A stretch of 64,000 bases of DNA from Ignavibacteriaceae bacterium. Its GTDB lineage: Bacteria; Bacteroidota; Ignavibacteria; Ignavibacteriales; Ignavibacteriaceae. Positions 44,113 through 54,442 of this stretch are shown here, in pieces. Position numbers and translations under genes: made by a program. The stretch spans positions 124,001 to 188,000 of the forward strand of contig JALNZG010000004.1 of assembly GCA_023229425.1 (NCBI GenBank), read 5' to 3'. The notes beneath the pieces are model-generated. The model was not told the origin of the DNA. It did no database searches and worked only from the letters and a program-made list of their open reading frames with translations. The first letter of the stretch is position 1. Each line of letters opens with the position of its first letter.

Positions 44113-45122
44113 TAAATGAAAATATAAAAAATGGAATTTTAATTTCAGTTATTATTCCATGCAGAAATGAAAAAAAGCACATAGAAGAATGCCTTCGTTC
44201 ACTTCTTTCTCAAGACTTTCCTCAAGGAGAATATGAGGTACTTGTAGTAGATGGATTGAGTAGCGATGGAACAAGAGAAATCCTGAATCAACTTGCAACA
44301 GAGAATCAACTAATTCATGTAATCGATAATGAAAAAAAAACTACTCCGGCTGCAATGAATTTAGGAATTCGAAATGCATCCGGAGAAAACATTGCTATCT
44401 GTGGGGCACATTCTAAATATGACTCCAAATTTTTATCATCAGCTATAGAGTTGCTACAAAATCATAAAGACGTCGGGTGTGTGGGTGGTCCAATTTACAG
44501 TGTAGGAGAAAACGATTTTGCAAAAGCAGTGGCTTATGCAATGTCAAGTAGTATCGGAGTGGGGAATGCGAAACATCGGTTTCCTGATTATGAAGGATAT
44601 GCTGAAATGGCATGTTTTCCTATGTTCAGGAGAGAAGTGTTTGACAAGATTGGCTACTATGATGAGTCTCTTATCCGGAATCAAGATGATGAATTTAGTT
44701 TGAGATTTCGTTTATCAGGCGGTAAAGTTTTTATTTCTCCAAGGGTGAAAAGTCTTTATTACGTACGCAATTCTCCACGAAAACTTTTCAAACAATATTT
44801 CAATTATGGATTTTGGCGGTGGATCGTCATAAAAAAACATAAAATACAAATATCATATAGGCAAGTAATCCCTTCTCTTTTTATTATTTCTGTACTGTTT
44901 TTTATTTTTGTCGGGTTAGTTTTTAAGAGTTACCCAATTATTTTTGTTATTCCAAGTTGTTATTTAGTTATAATCGCAGCTTTTTCTTTTCGAATTGCAC
45001 TAAAGGAATCTTTTAAAATTGGTATTTTGTTTTATGCTTCTGTGGTAATTCTTCACTTTTCTTATGGGATAGGTGTGATTTATTCTTACTTAAGAGATAA
45101 ATTTAATATTTATTGGAAATAG
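44109..45122 (+). CDS. Glycosyltransferase family 2 with C-terminal membrane helices
   Basis: This 337-residue GT-A enzyme has ISVIIPCRNEKKHIEECL, VVDGLSSDGT (DxS variant of the DxD site) and a YYDESLIRNQDDEF motif. Two to three TM helices at about 255-330 anchor it in the inner membrane. The layout resembles succinoglycan ExoA-like transferases. It overlaps the upstream GT4 by four bases. Confidence 0.85.
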   Translation: MINENIKNGILISVIIPCRNEKKHIEECLRSLLSQDFPQGEYEVLVVDGLSSDGTREILNQLATENQLIHVIDNEKKTTPAAMNLGIRNASGENIAICGAHSKYDSKFLSSAIELLQNHKDVGCVGGPIYSVGENDFAKAVAYAMSSSIGVGNAKHRFPDYEGYAEMACFPMFRREVFDKIGYYDESLIRNQDDEFSLRFRLSGGKVFISPRVKSLYYVRNSPRKLFKQYFNYGFWRWIVIKKHKIQISYRQVIPSLFIISVLFFIFVGLVFKSYPIIFVIPSCYLVIIAAFSFRIALKESFKIGILFYASVVILHFSYGIGVIYSYLRDKFNIYWK

Positions 45123-45190
45123 ACACATTGTTTTAGGATGCTTTTTGCTATTTTTAAAGTATAAATGGAAAAATTTAATATGAAATATTT

Positions 45191-46351
45191 ATGACTGATA
45201 ATTTTATACAGTTTCATAAACCCTATATAAATGATGATGAGATTAACGAAGTCGTTGCCACATTAAAATCCGGCTGGCTCAGCATGGGGCCTAGAACAAT
45301 TCAGTTCGAAGAAAACTTTAAAAATTATATAGGTGCTGACTTTTCTGTTTCAGTTAATTCATGGACAGCGGGAGGTCATTTATCGCTTGAAGCATTAGGT
45401 TTACAGCCCGGAGATGAAGTAATTGTTCCTACCATGACTTTTCCTGCGACCGCTGAAATAGTTTATTATTTCGGAGCCAAACCGGTAATAGTTGATGTTG
45501 AAGAGGGAACACTTAATATTTCGATCAAGGAAATTGAAAAAGCTATAACGGAAAAAACAAAAGTCATTATTCCCGTACATTATGCAGGGCAACCTGCCGA
45601 TCTTGATGAAATTAATCAACTTGCCAAAGCTTATAATATTAAAGTAATTGAAGATGCCGCTCACAGCCTACCGTCATATTACAAAGGAGAAAAAATCGGA
45701 TCAATAAGTGATGTTACGGTATTCAGTTTCTATGCTACTAAAACACTTTGTACAGGGGAAGGGGGAATGATTTGCTCAAATAACGAGGAGTTTTCTGAGC
45801 GTACAAGATTAATGAGGATGCACGGAATGAACCGTGATGCTTGGAAACGTTACTCGGATGCTTGTTCCTGGTATTATGAAATTGTTGGTCCGGGATTTAA
45901 GTACAATTTTACCGACTTACAGGCTGCTCTGGGCTTAATGCAGCTTCGAAAAGTTGATGAAATGCTGGAGATGCGAAAACAAATAGCTGCGCGTTATACA
46001 GAAGAACTTAAAAATAACGAATATATTTATTTACCTGTTATCAAAGGTGACCGCGAAACATCCTGGCATTTATATCCTATCCGATTAAATTTAGAGGCGC
46101 TTACTATTGGGCGGAATGAATTTATAAATGAATTAAAAGATTTAGGAGTAGGAACAGGAGTTCATTTTATGCCTGTTCATCAGCATAAATTTTACAAAGA
46201 TTCCCTAGTCCTTCAAAACGAAGATTACCCCGTTGCTAATGATGCATTCAACCGCTTAATTTCCATCCCAATTTATCCCGGAATGATTGACAACGAAGTA
46301 ATAAAAGTTATCGAATCAATTCATTTTCTGACAAAAAAATTTAGTCGTTAA
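45191..46351 (+). CDS. wlbC: DegT/DnrJ/EryC1 aminotransferase, WlbC/WbpE-like
   Basis: This 386-residue PLP enzyme has VNSWTAGGHLSLEALGL, the GDEVIVPTMTFPATAEIV loop and K184 in SFYATKTLCTGEGG. By family and context it transfers an amino group from glutamate to C3 of UDP-3-keto-GlcNAcA (WbpE/WlbC step). It lies 5 kb from wlbA/wlbB but within the same co-directional locus. Another sugar aminotransferase specificity is possible. Confidence 0.83.
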   Translation: MTDNFIQFHKPYINDDEINEVVATLKSGWLSMGPRTIQFEENFKNYIGADFSVSVNSWTAGGHLSLEALGLQPGDEVIVPTMTFPATAEIVYYFGAKPVIVDVEEGTLNISIKEIEKAITEKTKVIIPVHYAGQPADLDEINQLAKAYNIKVIEDAAHSLPSYYKGEKIGSISDVTVFSFYATKTLCTGEGGMICSNNEEFSERTRLMRMHGMNRDAWKRYSDACSWYYEIVGPGFKYNFTDLQAALGLMQLRKVDEMLEMRKQIAARYTEELKNNEYIYLPVIKGDRETSWHLYPIRLNLEALTIGRNEFINELKDLGVGTGVHFMPVHQHKFYKDSLVLQNEDYPVANDAFNRLISIPIYPGMIDNEVIKVIESIHFLTKKFSR

Positions 46352-46367
46352 CCATTTTATTATTTTT

Positions 46368-46943
46368 ATGGGCAGAGAAGGAAGCTTTATTAAACGATTT
46401 TCCGATATAACAATTAGCGTTTGTGTTCTTCTCTTTAGTTCTCCAATAATATTACTTGCCATGATAGCGGTTCGTCTTGAAACTCCAGGTCCGGCAATAT
46501 TTGTACAGCAGAGAACCGGAAAAAATGGGAAACCATTTAAAATGTTTAAACTGCGTGGAATGGTAGAAAATGCTTTGGAAATTGGGCCAAATTTAACGCA
46601 AGTGAACGATCCGCGGTTGACAAAAACTGGAAAGTTATTTAGAAGGCTAAGCATTGACGAACTTCCTCAATTTATTAATGTGTTAAATGGGACAATGTCC
46701 ATTGTTGGTCCTCGTCCGGAAATTGTAGAGATTACCGAGATGTACACTAAAGAACAAAAAGAAGTATTTCGATTTAAACCGGGGTTAACCGGCATCTCAC
46801 AAATTAACGGAAGACAGCTTTTAACGCCGGAGAAAAGAACCATGATGGAAGTGGATTACTATGAGCGTTCTACTTTTTTTTCTGATTTGTTCATAATTCT
46901 AAAGACACCACTCGTTATTCTCACGAACGAAGGAAATATTTGA
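46368..46943 (+). CDS. Undecaprenyl-phosphate sugar phosphotransferase (small monotopic PGT)
   Basis: This 191-residue PglC/WcaJ-core enzyme starts O-unit synthesis by moving a sugar-1-phosphate to undecaprenyl phosphate. It has a re-entrant membrane helix (about 14-36), KRFSDITIS, GKPFKMFKLRGM, SIDELPQFINVL and GPRPE. It lacks the extra TM domain of WbaP/WcaJ. Its stop overlaps the next ATG (TGATG). Confidence 0.9.
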   Translation: MGREGSFIKRFSDITISVCVLLFSSPIILLAMIAVRLETPGPAIFVQQRTGKNGKPFKMFKLRGMVENALEIGPNLTQVNDPRLTKTGKLFRRLSIDELPQFINVLNGTMSIVGPRPEIVEITEMYTKEQKEVFRFKPGLTGISQINGRQLLTPEKRTMMEVDYYERSTFFSDLFIILKTPLVILTNEGNI

Positions 46944-48616
46944 TGAATGCAAAAAACATTTGGTTTCTCTACCTCATGTTTCCGATTCTCACTTTTTCTC
47001 AAAATTTATCTGTCCAGACAAAAAATCCGGTTTATGATTATTTAAATCAACTTCGGGTTAAAAATATTCTTCCTCATTATGAGGACGTTGTGCTGCCATT
47101 AACGCGAGGAGAAATCTCCGATCAATTACAAAAAGTTAAAAATTTTTCATTCTCCCTGTCAGTTATTGATAAAGAAAAACTTAATCTCTTCATGCAATAT
47201 TTCCCATCGCAAAGGAAATTGCAAAACTCTTTTTTTGGCAATGATTCTTTCCTATTAGCACAGCATTTCTTATCGGATAAGGAAAATTTTGCATACCTCT
47301 ATCAAGATTCTCTAATTTCATTTTCAATTGCTCCGATAATGTCGACAAAAAATATTTTTATTAAAGATAAAAATGATCAGGGGCGATTTGCGCATTTAAT
47401 AACTTATGGCGGTGCATTTGCATTTGAATATAGCAATTGGTTTGCGGCCTATCTTGAAGCATGGAATGGTTTTCAAACCGGTGACCGTAAATCTTCGATG
47501 ACAGATCAGAGAGTCCGGCAAAGTTTTTCTTTTAATCAAACAAAAATTAATTATTTCGATCAAACCTCCGGATATGTAACACTGAAAAAGGACATTTTCA
47601 AATTACAAATCGGAAGAGAAAGAATTTTGTGGGGAGTTGATAGATTTGATCAGTCTATTCTCAATGAAACACCCCAAGCGTTTGACTTTGTAAAATTCGA
47701 TATTTCTTACAAACAATTTTCTTGTACATTTTTACATGGGTGGCTCATCCAACCGGCAACAACCATGTTCGTAGATTCTTTGCGATACAACGTTAAGAAT
47801 CGCAATCCCAAATACATTGTTACTAGTAGAATTGGATATCAACCGTTTCCAAATCTTTCTTTTGGAGTCGGACAAACAATAATTTATGCAAACCGCCCTT
47901 TGGAATTAGCTTATCTCAATCCATTTTTACTTTGGGAATCGGTGCAACGTTCGCTGAACGATCTCGACAATTCTTTTCTCCATTTAGATTCGCGTTACCG
48001 TCCATTTAACGGTTTTGAAATAAATGGAACACTCACGTTTGATGATATAAATTTTAATTTTCTGAAAAAAGACAAATGGAATTCTGCAGGTAATAGAATT
48101 GCTTGGCAACTCGGTTTTGCGGCAGCAGTTCCTTTTTTATCGGAAAGATTTATGGTTTATGGAGATTATGTTCAAATAAGACCCTATACATATTCGCATC
48201 CCGACGGTGGGGAAGTATTAACTTATACGAATAATGGTTTTCCGCTTGGTCTTGATCTTGAGCCGAATACAGCAATGACAAGTTTTAAAGTGGTTTATGA
48301 TTTCACTGAAAAGTTATCCTCCTCATTTTTATTCAGGCACACAATTCATGGGGATAATATTTATGATGCATCAGGAGGTTTAGTAAGAAATGTAGGTGGA
48401 GACATTTATTTAAGCACAAGGTATTTTGACCCCAATATTGCTTTGTTTTTGGACGGTGAAAGAGTTACTGCAAATTTGTACAACTTAACTTTTCGCTATT
48501 TAGTATCGTATAATATAAATATATTATTACAAGGACAATATTCACGGTATGTCAAGATGAAAGACGTTAATGAAACATTTTTATCTTCTTTGCAGATCAA
48601 TTACAATTTTTATTAG
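46943..48616 (+). CDS. Wzi-like outer-membrane capsule assembly protein
   Basis: This 557-residue protein has a signal peptide (to FSQ) and a large beta-barrel pattern. It resembles the capsule-assembly Wzi family through REDRILWG-type sequence (here RERILWGVDRFDQS), YLNPFLLWESVQ and repeated aromatic strands to the end. Wzi holds polysaccharide at the cell surface. I start at ATG 46943, sharing one base with the upstream stop. The TTG at 46940 adds only one codon. It is last of the polysaccharide genes before the PorU-like gene. Confidence 0.8.
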   Translation: MNAKNIWFLYLMFPILTFSQNLSVQTKNPVYDYLNQLRVKNILPHYEDVVLPLTRGEISDQLQKVKNFSFSLSVIDKEKLNLFMQYFPSQRKLQNSFFGNDSFLLAQHFLSDKENFAYLYQDSLISFSIAPIMSTKNIFIKDKNDQGRFAHLITYGGAFAFEYSNWFAAYLEAWNGFQTGDRKSSMTDQRVRQSFSFNQTKINYFDQTSGYVTLKKDIFKLQIGRERILWGVDRFDQSILNETPQAFDFVKFDISYKQFSCTFLHGWLIQPATTMFVDSLRYNVKNRNPKYIVTSRIGYQPFPNLSFGVGQTIIYANRPLELAYLNPFLLWESVQRSLNDLDNSFLHLDSRYRPFNGFEINGTLTFDDINFNFLKKDKWNSAGNRIAWQLGFAAAVPFLSERFMVYGDYVQIRPYTYSHPDGGEVLTYTNNGFPLGLDLEPNTAMTSFKVVYDFTEKLSSSFLFRHTIHGDNIYDASGGLVRNVGGDIYLSTRYFDPNIALFLDGERVTANLYNLTFRYLVSYNINILLQGQYSRYVKMKDVNETFLSSLQINYNFY

Positions 48617-48699
48617 CTGGAAAAACAAAAAAGAACTTTTTTTTAGTGTTGATTCTTTGCAACAACTTTAGAAGTTTGAATTAAAAATAAAATCTATTT

Positions 48700-51600
48700 A
48701 TGAAAATATTCCTCAGTCTTTTTTTGTCGAGCGTCCTATTTGCTCAGAGCCCTAAAGTTTTAGAATCATCAGCAGAATCCATCATCATTGAATTCTCTTT
48801 TGCCGGCATGTACCAAGTAAAAGATACAACTCTGGATGGTAAAACATTTCAGAAAATTATTGGAGGGAACTTTATCCCCGATCAGGAAGGAGAACCGGCT
48901 TTACCTCAAGAATTTATTTCACTTGGTATAAAAAATGGGGCCTCTCTAACGTTTAAAATTTTGTCGGATCAAAAACAAGTATTTAAAAACAAATTCCTTC
49001 TTCCATATTTTATAAACGCCGCTAATGGCATCAATTCTGCTATTCAATATGCTGGTACTATCTATAAAAAAAATCAAGATTATCCTTCAGATGCAATTTT
49101 TGTTTATCCTTCTTATGTATATCGTTTAGCAGCGATTCGGCAGATTGGAATATATCCTTTCCAATTTAATCCGGTAACCCGTGAATTGGTTTTTCATCAA
49201 AAAATGATTGTTCAATTTTTTTATAAAAATCAAAATGAAATATTTGAAACCGGGAGATCTCTTGATAAATCAACCGATGAATACCTCAAGGGAACAGTTC
49301 TGAATTATTCTGTTTCAAAAAATTGGATGAGCGGGAAAAAAGTTGAGAACAGATTTTCTAAAAAAGAAAATGATTATTGGTACAATCCCCAGTTTAGCTG
49401 GTTAAAGTTGTTTATAAAAAAGGAAGGGATTTATCGCGTTTCGTTTTCTGATCTCATAGATGCAAATTCGTCACTGTTACAAAATATTGCAATAAGAAAA
49501 ATTAATTTATTCAATAACGGTGAAGAAATCCCTTTAGAAATATTTGATGAAGACGGAGATAGTTTATTTAATAATGATGATTTTTTTCAATTTGTTGGTA
49601 AAGTAATCAACCCTTCACCCTTCAGTAAGTTGAATATTTATAATAATTCTAACGTTTATTGGCTAACGCTAAATAGTATTTCTGATGGGAAAAGATATAA
49701 GGAGCTAGATGGGTATAGCGGCGGATGGGGAAAAACTTTTCAGCAAAGTTTAGTTACACTACACTTTGAAAAAGATATTTTATACGAGCGCTTAGGTTAT
49801 GCTAAAAATCTTGAAAGAGATTTTTGGTATTGGGGAAAAGCAAGCGGAGTTAACGGAATCCCATCTGAAGTTTTTATAGCGCCATTTTCAAGTTTTGAAA
49901 ATTATTTCCCTGATTCAAATATGGTTGCCATGCGTGTAAATATGCATGGTTTAACTGATTATTCCACTATCATTCCGGATCACAGGGCCAAAATATCTTT
50001 AACAAGTCAACTTATTGACTCGGTTGAATGGGATGGTCAGACATCTGTTACTTTTACAAAAGAAATTGACACAAAAAAAATCGGAATCTTTTCCGACAAT
50101 AATTTACAGGTTGCAGTAAATGGAGTAATTACAGCTAACACAACTTACCCTGAACAATCCAGGTCGGATGAAATTAGAATTAATTGGGTTGAATTTGATT
50201 ATTGGAGGGAGAATAGGGTTGATGGGAAATATTTTCATTATTGTGCAACCCAAGAAATGTTCGGGAAAAGCAGGTTTAGTGTATGGAACTGGACAACTAA
50301 CGATATGCGTGTTTATATTCCTGAAAGAAATGAAGTTCTATATAACCCATTTTTCACCCAAAATCAGTACAGAGAAGTTTTGTTTGTTGATAGCACAACT
50401 ACTAAGACGGATTATTACTGCACCAGCATCAGCAATTATTTAAATGTTGATTCAATTAAAATTGATACTCCTTCTCAACTCAGGAATAAAAATCAAGGTG
50501 TTGATTATCTCATCATCACACATAAAAATTTTCTTCCTGCTGCCGAAAGATTAAAACAATTCAGAGAGACAAATTGCCCTGATTCTTCGCTTGAAACTCC
50601 TCGAATTCAAATTACAACCATTGACGATATCTATGATGAATTTTCATACGGCTTGCTTGATCCTCTTGCCGTTCAATCATATATCAAATATGCGTTTGAG
50701 AATTATTCGGGAACACCAATCTCTTACGTTGTTTTATTAGGTGACATGAGCTATGATTATAGAGAATTGTTCCCGACGAACAGGAAAAATTTTGTTCCAT
50801 CCATGCCTTATCATTCTGACACGTACGGGTTAGCCGCAAGTGATAATATGTTCGTTGCTGTCAGTGGTGATGATGTCGCCCCCGATGTCGCTATAGGAAG
50901 GTTATCATGCGAAACATTAACCGAAGCGAATAATCTCATTGATAAACTTATGTCATATCCTGGCGACGCTGGAAAAATTTGGAGGCAGAATTCACTTCTG
51001 GTAGCTTCAGGCCAGGATTTGAATGATGAATTATCTTTCGGTTTTAATAATGCGAGCATAGATTTGGAAAGAAATTATTTAACTCCAAATGGATTTAGTG
51101 CCAAAAAAGTTTTTCGATACCCGAGCAGTCCTGAACATCTCCCATTTCAAGGTGGTGGTGCAGAAATACGGAAAGGAATTGATAGTGGTGCTGTTATTGT
51201 AAATTATTACGGACACGGCGGCGGATATCAATGGGATTTAATTTTTCTAACGGATGATATTTATATGCTTAATAACGAAGGGAGACTACCATTTATCTCC
51301 AGCGTTACCTGTTATACTGCTCACTTCGATAATCAAGATGTTTTCGGAGAACAGTTTAATAAAGTTCCCGGCAAAGGTTCAATTGCTTTTTGGGGAAGTT
51401 CGGGTTTAACGAGTTTTGGTGCTGGAAAAAATATTGATGAACTTTTTTTTGATGAAGTATACTCAAAGAAAAATTATATTCTCGGAAAAGCTATTCTGAA
51501 TGCAAAAAACAGAACTGCTTCTACCGGTACGTTTACTGATCAAATTGCATTGCTTACGTTACTTGGAGACCCACTGCTTGAATTAGCTTTTCCCCAAAAA

Positions 51601-54411
51601 CCGGATTATTCAGTTTCTGAAAATTTAGTAAGTATAAATCCCGAATTCCCATTAGCAAATAACCCTGTTCAAGTAAAAATTTATATTAAAAATTTCGGAT
51701 TTATTAAACCGGAGGATTCCTTATCAGTTGAACTTTATGTAATTGATAAAAATGTTAAAAATGTGATCGGTTCAAAAAAAATTAAATCGTTCGGAATAAT
51801 GGATTCAGTAGGTTTTCTATGGACACCCTTGCAAGATGCTGCGAACACTCTCATTGTAGATGTTAACGCAGATCGGAATGCTTCCGAAGATGACTTTTCT
51901 GATAACGAATGTGTTAAGTCAGTTTATGTTTATAAAACCAATGAACCCAACATTATTAAACCGGTAAATGGATTTACTTCAAATAAAAATAGCATTGAAT
52001 TCCTTTTTGCTGATATTGGTGAATACATTGATAAAAAACTCATGTATCAAATTCAAATTGATACTTCTTTGTCCTTCGAAAAACCTTTAGTGGACTTCAA
52101 AAATATTTCTCCTTCAAATGGGATAGTGGAGTGGACTTATTCTCCGGCAGACAGTGGTATTTATTTTTGGCGGACCCGAAGTTGGGCTGGAATTGATTCT
52201 AGTAAATGGACTGAAACATCAACTTTTAATATTACTGGTTCTGGATCAGAGAGTATTTCTTTTTCTGAAAAACAACTTAAACTTTTTGAACCTGCCATGC
52301 CGTCAGGCGGGTCGGAAAATATTTATTATTCGGATTCATTAAAAGGACTTTCACTTAATGCATCTTTTCTCCCGGCAAAACCTACAAACAGCAAATATTT
52401 AGGAAATTTTCCTGTCACTCTTCCTGCAGGCATAAATGGATTAAGTGCGATCACAACCGATGGAAAATACTTGTATGTCGGTGCTATGTATTACTACAAT
52501 GGACAACAATCGAAAATTTATAAGATCGGTACGGGTAATGGTTCGGTCGAAGGTCAATCCTACGGTGAACTTTCTCCTGCAACCTTCCCAATTTTTCATA
52601 CGATATTTTATCTTAATGGAAAGGTTTACATCGCTGCCGGTTCTTCAAGTTATTTAAAACAGATTGATGTACTAACGGGTGATACTGCTTCGGTCTTTAT
52701 TTCCGGAGGTTTTATAAATGAAAACTCCAGAGAGAAAGACGGTGGTTTTTATCTTTGCTCTGATGGAAGGTATGTTTATAATTTAGGAATATTTGATACC
52801 ACCGGCGCTTATAAATATCGTTTAAGAATTCTCGATCCTCAAAATAATTGGACAAAAGTTGGGGAGGATAGAGAGCTAAGTGGAACAAGTTATGACTATT
52901 TCAGTAGTTTCTTTGTAATTGATGATTACCTCTACGCCTTCGAGTATGGGAATTCGAATTATATGCGTCGGTTTGATTTAACTACTAATCCTATCCGTTT
53001 TGAAGAAGAATGGCTTACTTTTACTCGTTTTCAAGGTTATTTTTCATGGACGTATGATCAAAATGCAAATGTTCTTTACACAAGTGTTTTTCGCCAGGGG
53101 TTTGATCCCAGAATTGCGAAATTTACGGGGAAATATAAAAACACTGAAGGAAGAATTGTGACTTCTGCTTTTGGTCCGGCTAAAAATTGGAATTCGGTTT
53201 CTTATAACGTTGATAAAAATAATGCCGATGCATCCATTAATTTTCAGTTGGAGAAGTATGATAAGAATTTGCAACAATGGGAATTAGCGAAAGAGAATAT
53301 TCCAACTCCTTTTCTTCTTGATACTCTTGCACTTCCTGTCAATTCAGTACTGCGGCTTTCGATAAAGTTAAAAGATACTTCAACTGTATCTGGTAATGCA
53401 CTTAATATTCGTAAAATCGGATGGAATTTTTCTCTTCCAACTGAATTATCTATCTCTAAAAATGGGTTACAGTTTAATTCCGATTCTTTACTCCAAGGGT
53501 TTCCGCTAGAGTTTCACATAACTCCCCAAAACATCAGCAGCACTCCTTCCGATACTTTCCAGATCGCTTGCTACCTTGATGGTGATACAATTCCTTTTTA
53601 CAGCAATAAAACTATACTAAAGGCGGATTCGTCTATCACTTTTAATTCTGTATTAGAAACTGCAAAAATTGGCGACCAGCATAAAATTAAGGTTGAAATA
53701 AAACCGTACGAATCTGAAACCTTCTCATTCAATAACTTCATTGAAAAGAAATTTTTTATTCGCTACGATACGTTACGTCCTACTCTTCAAATATTAATTG
53801 ATGGAAGAGAAATTCTTGACGGCGATATCGTTTCAAAAGAACCGGAGATTGAAGTCTCTTTAAAAGATAACTCACCTTTACCGATTTCTAAAAATAATTT
53901 TTCAATTTCAGTTGATAATATCCCGGTTGATGTTACGAATATTAGGGATTCTATTAGCCCATATCCCAATAATCAAACGATACTTAAGTGGAAAGAATTA
54001 TCGCTTAAAGAGGGGGAACATTTTCTTGATGTTTTTGCGAAAGATTCTTCCGGAAATTATTTTGATGCTTCTGTTCGCAGAACGGTTTTTTATACTTACA
54101 CTGAAAACGATATAAAATATGTTTATAATTACCCTAATCCATTCGCATCGCGAACTCACTTCACTTTTGAACTACGGGGTGAACGTAAACCGGATGAGAT
54201 GACTATCAGAATATTTACGATTGCCGGAAGGTTAATTAAAGAAATTAAACCCTCGTCCGGAGATTTTTCAGTCGGATTTAATAAAATCTTTTGGGACGGG
54301 AAAGATCAGGACGGTGATCCGATCGCGAATGGTTTATATCTCTATAAAGTGATTGCGAAGTTTAATGATAAAACAGTAACTACAACGCAAAAACTTGTGA
54401 AGATGGAGTAG
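48700..54411 (+). CDS. Giant PorU-like C25 (gingipain-family) cysteine peptidase with T9SS-type C-terminal domain
   Basis: This is a 1903-residue secreted protein. After a signal peptide (to FAQ) and a pro-region comes a Peptidase_C25 domain (about 590-960) with catalytic H839 in YYGHGGG and C871 in SVTCYTAHF. CARDB/Ig-like domains follow (about 965-1180 and 1585-1800), with a beta-propeller-like stretch (about 1230-1480). The C-terminal FlgD-like domain (from about 1806) has NYPNPF, IFTIAGRLIKEI, WDGKDQDGDPI and KLVKME, close to the ending of PorU, the T9SS sortase. PorU is usually about 1100-1300 residues, so the inserted domains are unusual. It may be a sortase or a cargo protease. Confidence 0.85.
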   Translation: MKIFLSLFLSSVLFAQSPKVLESSAESIIIEFSFAGMYQVKDTTLDGKTFQKIIGGNFIPDQEGEPALPQEFISLGIKNGASLTFKILSDQKQVFKNKFLLPYFINAANGINSAIQYAGTIYKKNQDYPSDAIFVYPSYVYRLAAIRQIGIYPFQFNPVTRELVFHQKMIVQFFYKNQNEIFETGRSLDKSTDEYLKGTVLNYSVSKNWMSGKKVENRFSKKENDYWYNPQFSWLKLFIKKEGIYRVSFSDLIDANSSLLQNIAIRKINLFNNGEEIPLEIFDEDGDSLFNNDDFFQFVGKVINPSPFSKLNIYNNSNVYWLTLNSISDGKRYKELDGYSGGWGKTFQQSLVTLHFEKDILYERLGYAKNLERDFWYWGKASGVNGIPSEVFIAPFSSFENYFPDSNMVAMRVNMHGLTDYSTIIPDHRAKISLTSQLIDSVEWDGQTSVTFTKEIDTKKIGIFSDNNLQVAVNGVITANTTYPEQSRSDEIRINWVEFDYWRENRVDGKYFHYCATQEMFGKSRFSVWNWTTNDMRVYIPERNEVLYNPFFTQNQYREVLFVDSTTTKTDYYCTSISNYLNVDSIKIDTPSQLRNKNQGVDYLIITHKNFLPAAERLKQFRETNCPDSSLETPRIQITTIDDIYDEFSYGLLDPLAVQSYIKYAFENYSGTPISYVVLLGDMSYDYRELFPTNRKNFVPSMPYHSDTYGLAASDNMFVAVSGDDVAPDVAIGRLSCETLTEANNLIDKLMSYPGDAGKIWRQNSLLVASGQDLNDELSFGFNNASIDLERNYLTPNGFSAKKVFRYPSSPEHLPFQGGGAEIRKGIDSGAVIVNYYGHGGGYQWDLIFLTDDIYMLNNEGRLPFISSVTCYTAHFDNQDVFGEQFNKVPGKGSIAFWGSSGLTSFGAGKNIDELFFDEVYSKKNYILGKAILNAKNRTASTGTFTDQIALLTLLGDPLLELAFPQKPDYSVSENLVSINPEFPLANNPVQVKIYIKNFGFIKPEDSLSVELYVIDKNVKNVIGSKKIKSFGIMDSVGFLWTPLQDAANTLIVDVNADRNASEDDFSDNECVKSVYVYKTNEPNIIKPVNGFTSNKNSIEFLFADIGEYIDKKLMYQIQIDTSLSFEKPLVDFKNISPSNGIVEWTYSPADSGIYFWRTRSWAGIDSSKWTETSTFNITGSGSESISFSEKQLKLFEPAMPSGGSENIYYSDSLKGLSLNASFLPAKPTNSKYLGNFPVTLPAGINGLSAITTDGKYLYVGAMYYYNGQQSKIYKIGTGNGSVEGQSYGELSPATFPIFHTIFYLNGKVYIAAGSSSYLKQIDVLTGDTASVFISGGFINENSREKDGGFYLCSDGRYVYNLGIFDTTGAYKYRLRILDPQNNWTKVGEDRELSGTSYDYFSSFFVIDDYLYAFEYGNSNYMRRFDLTTNPIRFEEEWLTFTRFQGYFSWTYDQNANVLYTSVFRQGFDPRIAKFTGKYKNTEGRIVTSAFGPAKNWNSVSYNVDKNNADASINFQLEKYDKNLQQWELAKENIPTPFLLDTLALPVNSVLRLSIKLKDTSTVSGNALNIRKIGWNFSLPTELSISKNGLQFNSDSLLQGFPLEFHITPQNISSTPSDTFQIACYLDGDTIPFYSNKTILKADSSITFNSVLETAKIGDQHKIKVEIKPYESETFSFNNFIEKKFFIRYDTLRPTLQILIDGREILDGDIVSKEPEIEVSLKDNSPLPISKNNFSISVDNIPVDVTNIRDSISPYPNNQTILKWKELSLKEGEHFLDVFAKDSSGNYFDASVRRTVFYTYTENDIKYVYNYPNPFASRTHFTFELRGERKPDEMTIRIFTIAGRLIKEIKPSSGDFSVGFNKIFWDGKDQDGDPIANGLYLYKVIAKFNDKTVTTTQKLVKME
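52291..52311. repeat. GC-rich imperfect palindrome inside the PorU-like gene
   Basis: CCTGCC and GGCGGG arms (one G.T pair) with a 9-base loop stand out in an AT-rich gene. The element is read in frame as PAMPSGG. It looks like a short dispersed repeat inserted in a linker between domains. The sequence downstream is still open. Confidence 0.4.
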
Positions 54412-54442
54412 CTAACCGTTTCTTACTAACCTGGAAAATCCT

